Below are positions 1-8,374 of a DNA stretch of 64,000 nucleotides, one piece after another (positions within the stretch are counted from its first letter, which is position 1; each line of letters starts with the position of its first letter). The notes under the pieces are model-generated. The model was given only the letters and a program-made list of their open reading frames with translations. It made no database searches and was not told the origin of the DNA. The position numbers and the translations under genes are program-made. This DNA is from an uncultured Saprospiraceae bacterium (GTDB lineage Bacteria > Bacteroidota > Bacteroidia > Chitinophagales > Saprospiraceae). The DNA is taken from positions 1-64,000 of the forward strand of contig CALMSO010000046.1 in assembly GCA_937872385.1 (NCBI GenBank). The letters run 5' to 3'.

Positions 1-62
1 AGCGGCGGCGCAATATGTACAGCGGCTCGATGTTTATTTTCGGCGTGGCTTTGCAGCAGTGA
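1..62 (+). CDS. possible 3' end of an unidentified gene (partial)
   Basis: In plus frame 3 the window opens in a reading frame that ends at a TGA at 60-62 and reads as about 19 residues ending SGSMFIFGVALQQ. The alternation of small and hydrophobic residues could be the last strand of a membrane or beta-barrel protein. It would converge on dihydrofolate reductase, whose stop lies 24 bases further on. The other two plus frames are also open over this short stretch, so choosing this one is a judgement. No family can be assigned. Confidence 0.2.
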   Translation, partial: RRRNMYSGSMFIFGVALQQ

Positions 63-85
63 GCATTGGATGTTGATAGCCAATA

Positions 86-583
86 TCAGTCTTTGCGCGT
101 AAAGATTTTAAAAGTATAGGCATAGAGGTTCTTATCGTCGGGCGAGTGGTGCTGCGCGCTTTGTAATGCCCACTCTTCCAGATTAAGTGCTGGGAAAAAT
201 ACAGTACCATCGGGAATTTCCAGCTCCACTTCGGTGAGATAGAGCTTGTCCCAGTACGCAATACTTTGCTCGTAGATTTCGCCACCACCAATAATGAACG
301 CTTCGGTTTCGCCTTGGTCATGCGCGATTTCGAGTGCTTCTTCTACCGATTGGGCAATCAGGCAGCCAGTGGCAATAAAAAACGGGTCGCGGGTGATGAT
401 GATGTTGATGCGCTTGGGCAAGGGCCGACCGATAGACAGAAAGCTTTTGCGCCCCATGATGACGTGATGATTGAGCGTAGTGCGTTTAAAAAACTGCAAA
501 TCGGCGGGCAAATACCAAGGGATATCATTGTTTCTGCCAATGACTCCGTTGCGAGCGACGGCTGCGATAGCGGATACAATCAT
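86..583 (-). CDS. folA: dihydrofolate reductase
   Basis: Reduces dihydrofolate to tetrahydrofolate with NADPH, supplying one-carbon carriers for thymidylate, purine and methionine synthesis in the cytoplasm. The 165-residue product has the DHFR landmarks in order: NGVIGRNNDIPW near the N terminus, LPADLQFFKR with the catalytic acidic residue (Asp27 equivalent), VIMGRKSF, GRPLPKR, and the NADPH-binding FIIGGGEIYEQ. The ATG at 583 is preferred to an upstream in-frame start at 616, because DHFRs begin just before the I/V-S-x-I-A-A strand and because it leaves the preceding gene intact (4-base gap). It is the last gene of a minus-strand run after the heptose nucleotidyltransferase. Length is normal for the family. 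Confidence 0.95.
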   Translation of the reverse strand: MIVSAIAAVARNGVIGRNNDIPWYLPADLQFFKRTTLNHHVIMGRKSFLSIGRPLPKRINIIITRDPFFIATGCLIAQSVEEALEIAHDQGETEAFIIGGGEIYEQSIAYWDKLYLTEVELEIPDGTVFFPALNLEEWALQSAQHHSPDDKNLYAYTFKIFTRKD

Positions 584-587
584 GGCT

Positions 588-1082
588 TCAGGACTGGTTT
601 TTGATTTTAGCTTCAATAGCGGTGGTCGAATATCCTTCGATGTAGGGCAGGCTCAGTACTTCTCCGCCTCGGGCCAGCACTACTGCTGAGCCGACGATTT
701 GATCGGGCTGCCAGTCGCCACCTTTTACTAATACATCGGGTTGTAATAACTCAATGATTGTCAAGGGGGTATCTTCTTCAAACACAACAACGGCATCTAC
801 AAATGCCAGCGCTGCCAGGAGGTACTGCCGCGTCATTTCATCATTAATCGGGCGGTTGGGGCCCTTGAGGCGGCGTACCGAAGCAGCCGCATTCAATCCA
901 ATAACTAACCGGTCGCCGAGGTCGCGGGCCGCAGCGAGGTAATGGATGTGCCCATAATGTAGAATATCGAAACACCCATTTGTAAAAACAACCCGCAAAC
1001 CTGCTTCCTGCCAGGCAGCAACGGTGCTCCGGGCTTGCGCCCAATGTTGTATTTTAGCGCTGATCTGTTCGAAATTTGTCAT
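588..1082 (-). CDS. rfaE2: D-glycero-beta-D-manno-heptose 1-phosphate adenylyltransferase (RfaE domain II type)
   Basis: Transfers AMP from ATP to heptose 1-phosphate to make ADP-heptose, a precursor of LPS core or other heptosylated glycans. The 164-residue protein is a single cytidylyltransferase-like Rossmann domain. It has the signature FTNGCFDILHYGHIHYL carrying the HxGH nucleotide-binding motif, the KGPNRPIN loop, and a C-terminal STTAIEAKIK segment matching the STT(A/S)I motif of this family. It corresponds to the C-terminal half of E. coli HldE, so the kinase half must be encoded elsewhere. It is separated by 4 bases from folA downstream. A heptamer repeat array lies just upstream of its start. 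Confidence 0.92.
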   Translation of the reverse strand: MTNFEQISAKIQHWAQARSTVAAWQEAGLRVVFTNGCFDILHYGHIHYLAAARDLGDRLVIGLNAAASVRRLKGPNRPINDEMTRQYLLAALAFVDAVVVFEEDTPLTIIELLQPDVLVKGGDWQPDQIVGSAVVLARGGEVLSLPYIEGYSTTAIEAKIKNQS

Positions 1083-1139
1083 ATTATAATGCGGATTGCA
1101 ATAAAATAGGATGTTTTGTAAAGTAAGTGGTCATATTCG

Positions 1140-1222
1140 CTGTTCGCTGTTCGCTGTTCGCTATTCGCTGTTTGCTATTCGCTATTCGCTGTTCGCTGTT
1201 TGCAATTCGCTGTTCGCTGTTG
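1140..1222 (+). repeat. 7-bp tandem repeat array (CTGTTCG type), copy 1
   Basis: Eleven consecutive full 7-base units (1140-1216) plus a decayed twelfth. Units are CTGTTCG, CTATTCG, CTGTTTG or CAATTCG. It fills the gap between the flippase-like gene and the heptose nucleotidyltransferase gene. The same heptamer forms arrays at 23867-23985 and, in reverse orientation, at 59346-59408. Reading frames through it are artefacts of the repeat. Confidence 0.9.
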
Positions 1223-1248
1223 CAAGCAGTATAAAATTTGTCAATGCT

Positions 1249-2322
1249 TCATCCCAGCTCAGTTTTTACTACGCCGCGGCGCAAGCCATTGATGCCCGGC
1301 AGCAGCAGTAGGGCCAGAATGCCCCACAGAATATTACAACCTAATTGCACAGCAAAAAACGAAATATTGGCAAAGGAAAAACCGTCGTCGCCGCTAATGC
1401 CATAAAATCCCAGCGCTAATTGCACCATAAAATGATAAGTGCCCATGCCCCCCGGCGAAGGAATGACCACGCCCCAAGCGCCAAACACAAAGACCGTAAG
1501 GGCTGCTAGCAGGGGCAAGCTGGCCGTAGGTGCAAAAGCCAAGAAACAAAAGTAAGACATCAGAAAAAACATCACCCAGATATTGATGCTGTGCAACACA
1601 AACAGCCAGGGGCGCTCTAACCGGCGAATGGTCTGAATGCCTTCGGCAAAACCTCGCGCGATGTGCAAAATTTTTTGTACGATAGCCAAGCGGAGCAAAC
1701 GCTGCCGAAACAGCCAAAGCACTACCAATGCCAGCCCCGCCGCGGCCGCCGCATAATACAACAACTGACCGCCACCAAAGCGCTCGCCGAGGCGAATGTG
1801 CTCATTGGCGAAAGCCTGTATGTTGTTGAAATCCAGCCAGATAGCCAGCGTAGTGACCACAAGAATGCTCAGCACATCCACGATGCGATCTACCACCACG
1901 GTGCCCATCACTTTTTCGATGGCAATTTTTTCGTAACGCGCCATCAGCCCCGCCCGCACCACCTCGCCCATGCGAGGCAGGCCGAGGTTGGCAAAATAAC
2001 CAACAATGGTGGTGAGCAGCGCATTGATAAACCGCGGCTGATAGCCGAGCGAGCGCAATAGCATATTCCAGCGGATGGCGCGGCTCACATTGCTCAGGGC
2101 ATACACGACAAAGACCATCAAAATCCAGAAATAATTGACTGTGCGAAAGTCATTCCAGACTTTGCCAAGCAGGCTACAATCTTCTGACGGGATGCCTTTC
2201 AAGGCGCATTCTTCCTGAAAAGCGGCGTTCTGGTTGCGATAAACGAGGTATAAAATACCAAGTCCAAGACCGAGGAACAGCAAAAACTTCAGGACAGTGA
2301 GCAATAGTTTTTTGGAAATCAT
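1249..2322 (-). CDS. flippase-like integral membrane protein (LPG synthase TM / YbhN family)
   Basis: A 357-residue polytopic membrane protein of the DUF2156-less 'lysylphosphatidylglycerol synthase transmembrane' (UPF0104/YbhN) family. Members are thought to move lipids or lipid-linked intermediates across the inner membrane; the exact substrate here is unknown. Visible are an N-terminal membrane helix, the family-typical NVSRAIRWNMLLRSLGY segment, a GYFANLGLPRMGEVVRAGLM segment, and a glycine-proline turn (VIPSPGGMGTYHF) in the last third that is highly characteristic of the family. About eight hydrophobic helices can be seen. It lies 65 bases after panD in a minus-strand run, an arrangement familiar in Bacteroidota. 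A distant paralogue lies at 46043-47158. Confidence 0.85.
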   Translation of the reverse strand: MISKKLLLTVLKFLLFLGLGLGILYLVYRNQNAAFQEECALKGIPSEDCSLLGKVWNDFRTVNYFWILMVFVVYALSNVSRAIRWNMLLRSLGYQPRFINALLTTIVGYFANLGLPRMGEVVRAGLMARYEKIAIEKVMGTVVVDRIVDVLSILVVTTLAIWLDFNNIQAFANEHIRLGERFGGGQLLYYAAAAAGLALVVLWLFRQRLLRLAIVQKILHIARGFAEGIQTIRRLERPWLFVLHSINIWVMFFLMSYFCFLAFAPTASLPLLAALTVFVFGAWGVVIPSPGGMGTYHFMVQLALGFYGISGDDGFSFANISFFAVQLGCNILWGILALLLLPGINGLRRGVVKTELG

Positions 2323-2387
2323 GGTCAGCTTATTCAGTAGAATTGAGCAAGTGCCAAAGCCACAAGGGGTGAATTTTACCCAAATTT

Positions 2388-2738
2388 TCAGGCCGGAATA
2401 CGGTTGTTTTCATCCGGAAAGACCACGCTGGGCTGGAAGTTTTTTGCTTCCTCCATCTCCATCAGTGCATAAGCAATGATAATGACGTGGTCGCCTACCT
2501 GCACCTTGCGGGCCGCGGCGCCATTGAGACAAATGACACCCGAACCGCGCTCGCCCTTGATGATGTAGGTTTCAAAGCGCTCGCCGTTGTTATTGTTCAC
2601 GATTTGTACCTTTTCACCTTCGATGAGGTTGGCGGCATCCATTAGCGCTTCGTCAATGGTTATACTGCCGATATAACTGAGATTGGCTTCCGTCACGGTA
2701 GCCCGATGTATTTTTGATTTGAAACGATGAATCAGCAT
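2388..2738 (-). CDS. panD: aspartate 1-decarboxylase
   Basis: Pyruvoyl-dependent enzyme making beta-alanine from aspartate for pantothenate and CoA synthesis. The 116-residue proenzyme starts [16 protein letters not shown] and carries the self-cleavage site Y-I-G-S-I-T-I-D (Gly24-Ser25), where Ser25 becomes the pyruvoyl group. It also has [11 protein letters not shown] and the [18 protein letters not shown] strand typical of PanD. The ATG at 2738 matches the family start; an in-frame start 63 bases upstream would add an unrelated tail. It follows panC with a 143-base gap, in which nothing else is seen, and probably shares its promoter. PanC joins its product to pantoate. Confidence 0.96.
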   Translation of the reverse strand: MLIHRFKSKIHRATVTEANLSYIGSITIDEALMDAANLIEGEKVQIVNNNNGERFETYIIKGERGSGVICLNGAAARKVQVGDHVIIIAYALMEMEEAKNFQPSVVFPDENNRIPA

Positions 2739-2881
2739 AATGGAAGATAAAATTTGGTTTTTGCAAAGCAATTTTCTCAACGCGGGTGCGAAATTGCACA
2801 CAACATCCAGAATAACAAAATTTTATTGCGGATAGTTTGACGTGCGGATAGCTGAAAAGTCACCTGCACTACACCTTACTT

Positions 2882-3733
2882 TTATGCCAGCAACATATTG
2901 TCAATCAGGCGCACTTCACCTGCCCACACCGCCGTACAGGCCACTGCCGTTTGCCCATTGCCGAGGTGCTCCAAAGGCAGTAGGGTCTTGGCGTCCACTA
3001 TGTCGAAATACTCTGCCCGAAAGCCCGGCGGCGCATTGAGCATAGCCAATGCCGTACGTTGAATTTCCTGCACCGGTGCGTGCTTGGCGGCCAGCTCTCG
3101 CGCCCGCAGCAGTGCCTGATGAATGACCGCTGCTTCGTTTCTATGGGCGGTTGTCAGCCTTACATTGCGCGAACTCATAGCCAATCCGTCGGTTTCGCGT
3201 ACCGTTGGGTACATCACGAGGCGCACCGGCAGGGCGGTTTGTGCCAGCATTTCCTGCACGATACGCACCTGTTGAAAATCTTTCTGCCCCATGAAGATGG
3301 CATCGGGGCTGACAATATCGAGCAAGCGTCGAACGACCTGAGCCACGCCTGCGAAGTGCCCTGGCCGAAAAGCGCCCTCCATTACTTGGTCGAGGTGTCC
3401 AAACTGGTACAACGGCTCCGGTGGCGCTGCCGAAGGATAGACTTCCTGCACCGAGGGCATAAACAGTACTTGGCAACCAACCTTTGTGAGCAGTTCGATG
3501 TCTTTGTGAGGCGTACGCGGGTACTTTTCGAGATCACGGGCATCATTAAACTGGGTAGGATTGACAAAAATGCTACACACCACGCAATCATGGGCTTGTA
3601 CGGCCGCCGTTACGAGCGCTGCGTGCCCCTCATGCAAGGCCCCCATAGTAGGCACAAAGCCGACCGAGCCTCTTGCTTTGCGGGCAATAGCCAAGAAATG
3701 GCGCAAAGGCGCTATTTTTTTGAATAAAAACAT
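2882..3733 (-). CDS. panC: pantothenate synthetase (pantoate--beta-alanine ligase)
   Basis: ATP-dependent condensation of pantoate with beta-alanine, the last step to pantothenate. The 283-residue protein has the ATP-binding signature FVPTMGALHEGHAALV with its HxGH motif, SIFVNPTQFN, the FRPGHFAGVAQVV substrate loop, GQKDFQQ, and RETDGLAMSSRN, where the KMSKS-like motif sits. The ATG at 3733 fits the family start. Upstream, about 170 bases separate it from the divergent glycogen-synthase-like gene, so this gap should hold promoters for both directions. panD follows. Confidence 0.96.
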   Translation of the reverse strand: MFLFKKIAPLRHFLAIARKARGSVGFVPTMGALHEGHAALVTAAVQAHDCVVCSIFVNPTQFNDARDLEKYPRTPHKDIELLTKVGCQVLFMPSVQEVYPSAAPPEPLYQFGHLDQVMEGAFRPGHFAGVAQVVRRLLDIVSPDAIFMGQKDFQQVRIVQEMLAQTALPVRLVMYPTVRETDGLAMSSRNVRLTTAHRNEAAVIHQALLRARELAAKHAPVQEIQRTALAMLNAPPGFRAEYFDIVDAKTLLPLEHLGNGQTAVACTAVWAGEVRLIDNMLLA

Positions 3734-3837
3734 AGTATTTGTTGCAAACTTTCCAAAACAGAAGAGCAAATATAGACGTTTTCATTAACAGCGTGTTAAG
3801 TTAGGCTGCAAATAAGGAAAAGTCCTAAAATTTTTGT

Positions 3838-3845
3838 TATTTTTG
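3838..3845 (+). promoter_or_regulatory. Bacteroidota -7 box (TATTTTTG) upstream of the glycogen-synthase-like gene
   Basis: TATTTTTG fits the TANNTTTG -7 consensus of Bacteroidota sigma factor promoters and lies 57 bases before the chosen ATG at 3902. No clear TTTG -33 box is found at 19-21 bases upstream, so this is a half-match. Confidence 0.4.
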
Positions 3846-3901
3846 CAGTTCTGTTCATTGAGCCGTTGGAGAAGGCTTTCATTTTTAAATTTTTACCCCG
3901 T

Positions 3902-4720
3902 ATGAGCAAAATTAAAGTGCTGTTAGTCACGCAGGAAATGTCGCCTTATACTGCCCTTTCTGAAATGTCCACTATTGCACGTCAATTGGCGCAACACATT
4001 CAGGAAAGCGGGTTGGAAATTCGGGTGCTCATGCCAAGATTTGGCACGATTAATGAACGCCGGCATCGGTTGCACGAGGTGGTTCGCCTATCTGGGATGA
4101 ACATTATTGTGGACGATGACGACTTTCCCCTAATCATCAAGGTGGCTTCCTTGCCTGAGGCGCGGATGCAAGTATATTTCTTAGACAACGAGGAGTTTTT
4201 CAAGCGTAAATCTGTTTTTGAAGATGAAGCAGGGGCACCTTTCGATGACAATGCCGACCGGATGGTGTTTTTCTGTAAGGGCGTGATTGAAACGGTGAAG
4301 AAATTTGGCTGGCCGCCGGATATCGTACATTGCCACGGCTGGATGACCAGTTTGATACCGCTGTATTTGAAAACTGCCTACAAAGCAGATCCGCTTTTCC
4401 AAAACGCTAAAGTGGTTTATTCGCTCTACGCCGATGCCTTAGAAAAAGGCGTATCTAATAATTTTATAGACAAAGCCACCATTAATAATGTGACGGCCGA
4501 CGACCTAAGTGCCTATCAAAACGGCACGGGCGTCACCTTGCACAAAGGTGCTATTGATTATGCCGACGCGATTATACAAGGCAGCGAAGCACTGATGGAG
4601 CGCACGGCCGCCAAATTATTGACACTCGAAAAGCCGATATTGCCTTATCAAGAGGCGGATTATCTGCCTGCGTATTTGGAATTTTATCAGTCTTTGCTCG
4701 AAGAAAAGGTTTCTGAATAA
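3902..4720 (+). CDS. glycogen/starch synthase-like protein, N-terminal (GT5) domain only
   Basis: A 272-residue protein beginning MSKIKVLLVTQEMSPY, like the catalytic N-terminal Rossmann domain of GT5 glycogen synthases. It contains the family segment PPDIVHCHGWMTSLIPLYLK and a C-terminal KGAIDYADAIIQGSEAL helix. Full-length GlgA has about 470 residues. Here the entire second Rossmann half, with the ADP-glucose-binding KTGGL/EPxGL region, is absent. Short proteins of this form recur in Bacteroidota next to panC, DUF4270 and glmS, so it is probably a stable family rather than a fresh truncation; whether it transfers glucose is unknown. An in-frame TTG at 3866 is possible, but the ATG at 3902 matches the family start. 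It probably leads the plus-strand run to DUF4270. Confidence 0.8.
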   Translation: MSKIKVLLVTQEMSPYTALSEMSTIARQLAQHIQESGLEIRVLMPRFGTINERRHRLHEVVRLSGMNIIVDDDDFPLIIKVASLPEARMQVYFLDNEEFFKRKSVFEDEAGAPFDDNADRMVFFCKGVIETVKKFGWPPDIVHCHGWMTSLIPLYLKTAYKADPLFQNAKVVYSLYADALEKGVSNNFIDKATINNVTADDLSAYQNGTGVTLHKGAIDYADAIIQGSEALMERTAAKLLTLEKPILPYQEADYLPAYLEFYQSLLEEKVSE

Positions 4721-4885
4721 AGCGTGCCCTGTAATTTTTGTAAAAACCCGGCTGCATCTTTTTAAAATTGGATGCGCCAGCTTGTTTTGCAAGGTATTGT
4801 CGTATCCTGCAAATCATAAACCTGCCCGTATCGTACTTCAACGCAAAATGACACAAACTCAAACGATTTTCAAATTCAAACTGGC

Positions 4886-6259
4886 ATGAAGCAATCTGCT
4901 TGGTATATCAGTGCTTTCACTCTGATAACAATGATAATTTCTGCGTGCACTGACCCCACCGAAATCGGGGCAGACCTGCTCGATGGCGACAAGGCGGAGG
5001 TCGGTTTTTCCGATACCCTTTCGGTAATCGCATCTACCTTGCCGCCCGATACCACACTGACGTATTTCCCGGTTTTCAATCAAAATGAAGCTTTTAGAAG
5101 CTATCCTTTCGGTGAAATAGACGATCCTGTTTTCGGCAAATCCCGAGCATTGCTCTACGCGCAAGTGGCGCTCACCGAAGCTGCACCCAGTTTTGAATTG
5201 GCCCGGCTCGATTCTGTGGTGCTGGTACTGCCGCTCGATACCCTCGGTGCTTATGGCTCCCGGTTAGAGCCTTACGGGGTATCTGTGCACCGCCTCACGG
5301 AAGTGATAGACCCCAACCGAAACTACTTCTCCAATCAGCGGTTTGCCTACGACCCCAGCCCACTCGGCAGCATCGAGCGGGTGCCCAGCTTCGATAGCGT
5401 GACTGTGATTGACCACGGCTTGCTTACCAACCGCGCGCGCCCACTGCGCCTGCCGGCTCAGCTACGCATACCGCTCAGCGCTCAGTTTGGCGAGGAACTA
5501 CTCCGGCTCGACCCTAATAATTACAGCCGAGACAGTGCTTTTGTCGCTTATTTTCGGGGGCTGCATCTACGACCGACAACCGTCAATCAAGGCTTACTTA
5601 GTTTTGACTTGCTTAGCCCCAACGCCGGTATTTTTTTGTATTACACCAATTCAACCGATACACTGCCGCTGCAATACCAATTTTTTTTCAATCCTTTCCG
5701 GGCCAGAGTCACACAATTTGAACATGACCCCAGCAGCGGTGTAGTCGGGCGCTATATTGACAATCCTGCCTTAGGCGACAGCCTCATCTTTGTGCAGGCT
5801 ATGGCGGGCCCCACTGCCCGTATAGCAATACCCCATGTGCAAGACTTCAAGGGACTAATTGTGAATAAAGCAGAGCTGGAAGTGTATATAGCGAATGTAC
5901 CCGGAGATGACCTCAGCATCTTCAGACCGGTGCGGGAAATGATGCTCTTGACCAAAGACCGAGATGGCAGGCTGGTTTTTGTGGACGACATCAACCTGCT
6001 CATTCGGCAAGACCAGACGCGGGCTATCCTGCGCCGCTTCTACGGCGGCGTGCCGGTGGCCGGCAAACCAGGGGAGCCTATGCTGTACCGGATGAATTTT
6101 ACCACCCACTTTCAAGGGATGGTGGAAGGGCGCAAACCCAACGAATTGTTTCTATCGGTGTTCGACCGAGCACAGCGTACCACACGGGTGCCGCTCTACG
6201 GAGCCAAACATCCTGAATATGCCATTAGACTCAAGGTCGCTTTCACCAGAGCACAATAA
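4886..6259 (+). CDS. DUF4270 family lipoprotein
   Basis: A 457-residue predicted lipoprotein: a hydrophobic signal ending IISAC with lipid-modified Cys21, followed by TDPTEIGADLLDGDKAEVGF, which is characteristic of DUF4270. The rest is beta-rich with repeated D/S-x-V-L-V-L strands (for example LDSVVLVLPLDT), suggesting a cell-surface or periplasmic beta-sandwich protein. Function is unknown. The family recurs in Bacteroidota between the short glycogen synthase and glmS, as here, which hints at a link to glycan or envelope metabolism, but that is only context. It lies 165 bases after the preceding gene and 224 bases before glmS. Confidence 0.85.
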   Translation: MKQSAWYISAFTLITMIISACTDPTEIGADLLDGDKAEVGFSDTLSVIASTLPPDTTLTYFPVFNQNEAFRSYPFGEIDDPVFGKSRALLYAQVALTEAAPSFELARLDSVVLVLPLDTLGAYGSRLEPYGVSVHRLTEVIDPNRNYFSNQRFAYDPSPLGSIERVPSFDSVTVIDHGLLTNRARPLRLPAQLRIPLSAQFGEELLRLDPNNYSRDSAFVAYFRGLHLRPTTVNQGLLSFDLLSPNAGIFLYYTNSTDTLPLQYQFFFNPFRARVTQFEHDPSSGVVGRYIDNPALGDSLIFVQAMAGPTARIAIPHVQDFKGLIVNKAELEVYIANVPGDDLSIFRPVREMMLLTKDRDGRLVFVDDINLLIRQDQTRAILRRFYGGVPVAGKPGEPMLYRMNFTTHFQGMVEGRKPNELFLSVFDRAQRTTRVPLYGAKHPEYAIRLKVAFTRAQ

Positions 6260-6483
6260 ATCTTTGCCTCAGCGCATTATAGCGCCGCGTAGTGATTGTA
6301 GGAACTATTTACTTTGGTAATAAACACGATTTCGATAGCTGACTGATGACTACCCACTGATAACCAATGACTACTGACGAACCAACAAGACAAAATTTGC
6401 ACAGTTGGAATGTTTGGCACAAAAAGTATTAGACACCATTATTTTGCGTGTTCATATTCCTTCAACCCTAAAACTGTATTTTT

Positions 6484-8325
6484 ATGTGTGGAATTGTAGC
6501 TTACATCGGCCCGAAAGAGGCCTACCCCCTCTTGGTAAAGGGACTGCAGCGCCTCGAATACCGAGGCTACGACAGCGCTGGCGTGGCATTGCTCAATGGC
6601 GATATCCAGATTTATAAGAAAAAAGGCAAGGTGCAAGACTTAGTTGACTTTGCAACGCCACTGCTCAAAAAGGGAACTACCGGCATCGGGCACACCCGCT
6701 GGGCCACGCACGGCGTACCCGACGATATTAATGCGCACCCCCATACTTCCGGCAATGGTCGGCTGGTATTAGTGCACAATGGCATCATCGAAAACTATGC
6801 CCTGCTGAAAAAAGCCCTCGAAAAAGAGGGGCACCACTTTGAAAGTGAAACCGATACCGAAGTATTAGTGCATTTGATAGAAGAAGTGCAATTTCGAGAA
6901 AACCTGCCCGTGGAAGAAGCCGTGCGCATAGCCCTTACGAGGGTGATCGGGGCATACGCCATTGTCGTAATGGATCGGGAAGAACCCGGCAAACTCGTGG
7001 CCGCACGCAAAGCCAGTCCTTTGGTGATAGGCGTTGGCAAAGGCGAGTATTTTTTTGCATCCGACCCTACGCCCATCATTGAGCATACTAAAAAAGTGAT
7101 TTATCTGAATGATGAAGAAATAGCAGTGGTGCACCGCAATGGCGATTTGCAAATCAAAAAAATTGGCAATAACGAATTGCAAACTCCTTTCATCCATGAA
7201 TTGGACATGGAAATCGAAGCCTTAGAAAAGAGCGGCTACGACTATTTCATGCTCAAGGAAATTCACGAACAACCGACCACCATCGCAGATGCCATGCGCG
7301 GCCGGATGAACGCAGACGAAGGCTGGGTAAGGCTCGGTGGGTTGGAAGAATATCAAGAGCGCATTGTCAGTGCGCAGCGCTTTATCATTGCGGCTTGCGG
7401 TACTTCGTGGCATTCCGGGCTGATTGGCGAATACCTTTTTGAAGACTTAGCACGCATACCCGTAGAGGTAGAGTACGCCTCCGAGTTGCGCTATCGCAAT
7501 CCAATCATTACCGACAAAGACGTGGTCATTGCCATTTCCCAGTCGGGTGAAACCGCCGATACCTTAGCCGCTATGGAATTAGCTAAAGACAAGGGCGCTT
7601 TGGTGTACGGTATCGTCAATGTGGTAGGCTCGTCCATTGCCAGAGCCACCGACGCCGGCTCCTACATTCATGCAGGCCCAGAAATCGGGGTGGCTTCTAC
7701 GAAAGCTTTCACAGGGCAAGTGACGCTGCTCACGCTCATGGCGCTCAGTCTGGCGCAAAAGCGCGGCACCATTTCGGAGGCACGCTACCGCGAATTATTG
7801 CAAGAATTGCAACGGATTCCTGATAAAGTGCAAAAAGTACTGGAAAAAAATGCACAAATCGAGTACATTGCAGGCGAAATGAAGGACAGACCCAATGCCC
7901 TGTACTTAGGGCGGGGCTACAATTTCCCGGTGGCCTTAGAGGGCGCGCTGAAGTTGAAAGAAATTTCCTACATACACGCCGAAGGCTATCCGGCGGCTGA
8001 AATGAAGCATGGCCCCATTGCCCTGATTGACGAACAAATGCCGGTAATCGTTATTGCGACCAATCGCAGCGCCTACGATAAAATTGTCAGTAACATTCAA
8101 GAAGTGAAAGCGCGTCGGGGGATTGTCATTGCCATTGTAACCGAAGGCGATCAAGTGATTAGTAAAATAGCCGATCACACTATCGAAATTCCTGATACCG
8201 AAGAACCCTTTACACCGCTGCTGTCGGTTATTCCGCTGCAATTGTTATCGTATCACATAGCGGTGATGCGGGGCTGCAATGTGGACCAACCGCGCAACCT
8301 TGCCAAGTCGGTAACTGTTGAATAA
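6484..8325 (+). CDS. glmS: glutamine--fructose-6-phosphate aminotransferase (isomerizing)
   Basis: Makes glucosamine 6-phosphate from fructose 6-phosphate and glutamine, the entry to UDP-GlcNAc for peptidoglycan and lipid A. The 613-residue protein is full length. It has an N-terminal class II glutaminase domain (Cys2 nucleophile in MCGIVAYIG, then RLEYRGYDSAG, GHTRWATHG, HNGIIENY), followed by two SIS isomerase domains (AACGTSWHSG, SQSGETADTLAAM, STKAFTGQV, then EGALKLKEISYIHAEGY and MKHGPIALID). It ends in the conserved PRNLAKSVTVE tail. The ATG is fixed because Cys2 must follow it. No glmS ribozyme-like structure is apparent in the 224-base leader, which contains short TGACTACTGA-type imperfect repeats. 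Confidence 0.98.
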   Translation: MCGIVAYIGPKEAYPLLVKGLQRLEYRGYDSAGVALLNGDIQIYKKKGKVQDLVDFATPLLKKGTTGIGHTRWATHGVPDDINAHPHTSGNGRLVLVHNGIIENYALLKKALEKEGHHFESETDTEVLVHLIEEVQFRENLPVEEAVRIALTRVIGAYAIVVMDREEPGKLVAARKASPLVIGVGKGEYFFASDPTPIIEHTKKVIYLNDEEIAVVHRNGDLQIKKIGNNELQTPFIHELDMEIEALEKSGYDYFMLKEIHEQPTTIADAMRGRMNADEGWVRLGGLEEYQERIVSAQRFIIAACGTSWHSGLIGEYLFEDLARIPVEVEYASELRYRNPIITDKDVVIAISQSGETADTLAAMELAKDKGALVYGIVNVVGSSIARATDAGSYIHAGPEIGVASTKAFTGQVTLLTLMALSLAQKRGTISEARYRELLQELQRIPDKVQKVLEKNAQIEYIAGEMKDRPNALYLGRGYNFPVALEGALKLKEISYIHAEGYPAAEMKHGPIALIDEQMPVIVIATNRSAYDKIVSNIQEVKARRGIVIAIVTEGDQVISKIADHTIEIPDTEEPFTPLLSVIPLQLLSYHIAVMRGCNVDQPRNLAKSVTVE

Positions 8326-8374
8326 ATAGCGCCAAAATTCGGTTGATTGCCGAAAAGCGCAGTAAATACATTTT

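Noticed and set aside
1111..1311. Open reading frame over the first heptamer array
   Set aside because: It translates the repeat and overlaps the end of the flippase-like gene; it has no protein character.
3059..3727. Long plus-strand frame opposite panC
   Set aside because: Antisense shadow of a strong panC gene; composition rich in His, Arg and Cys.
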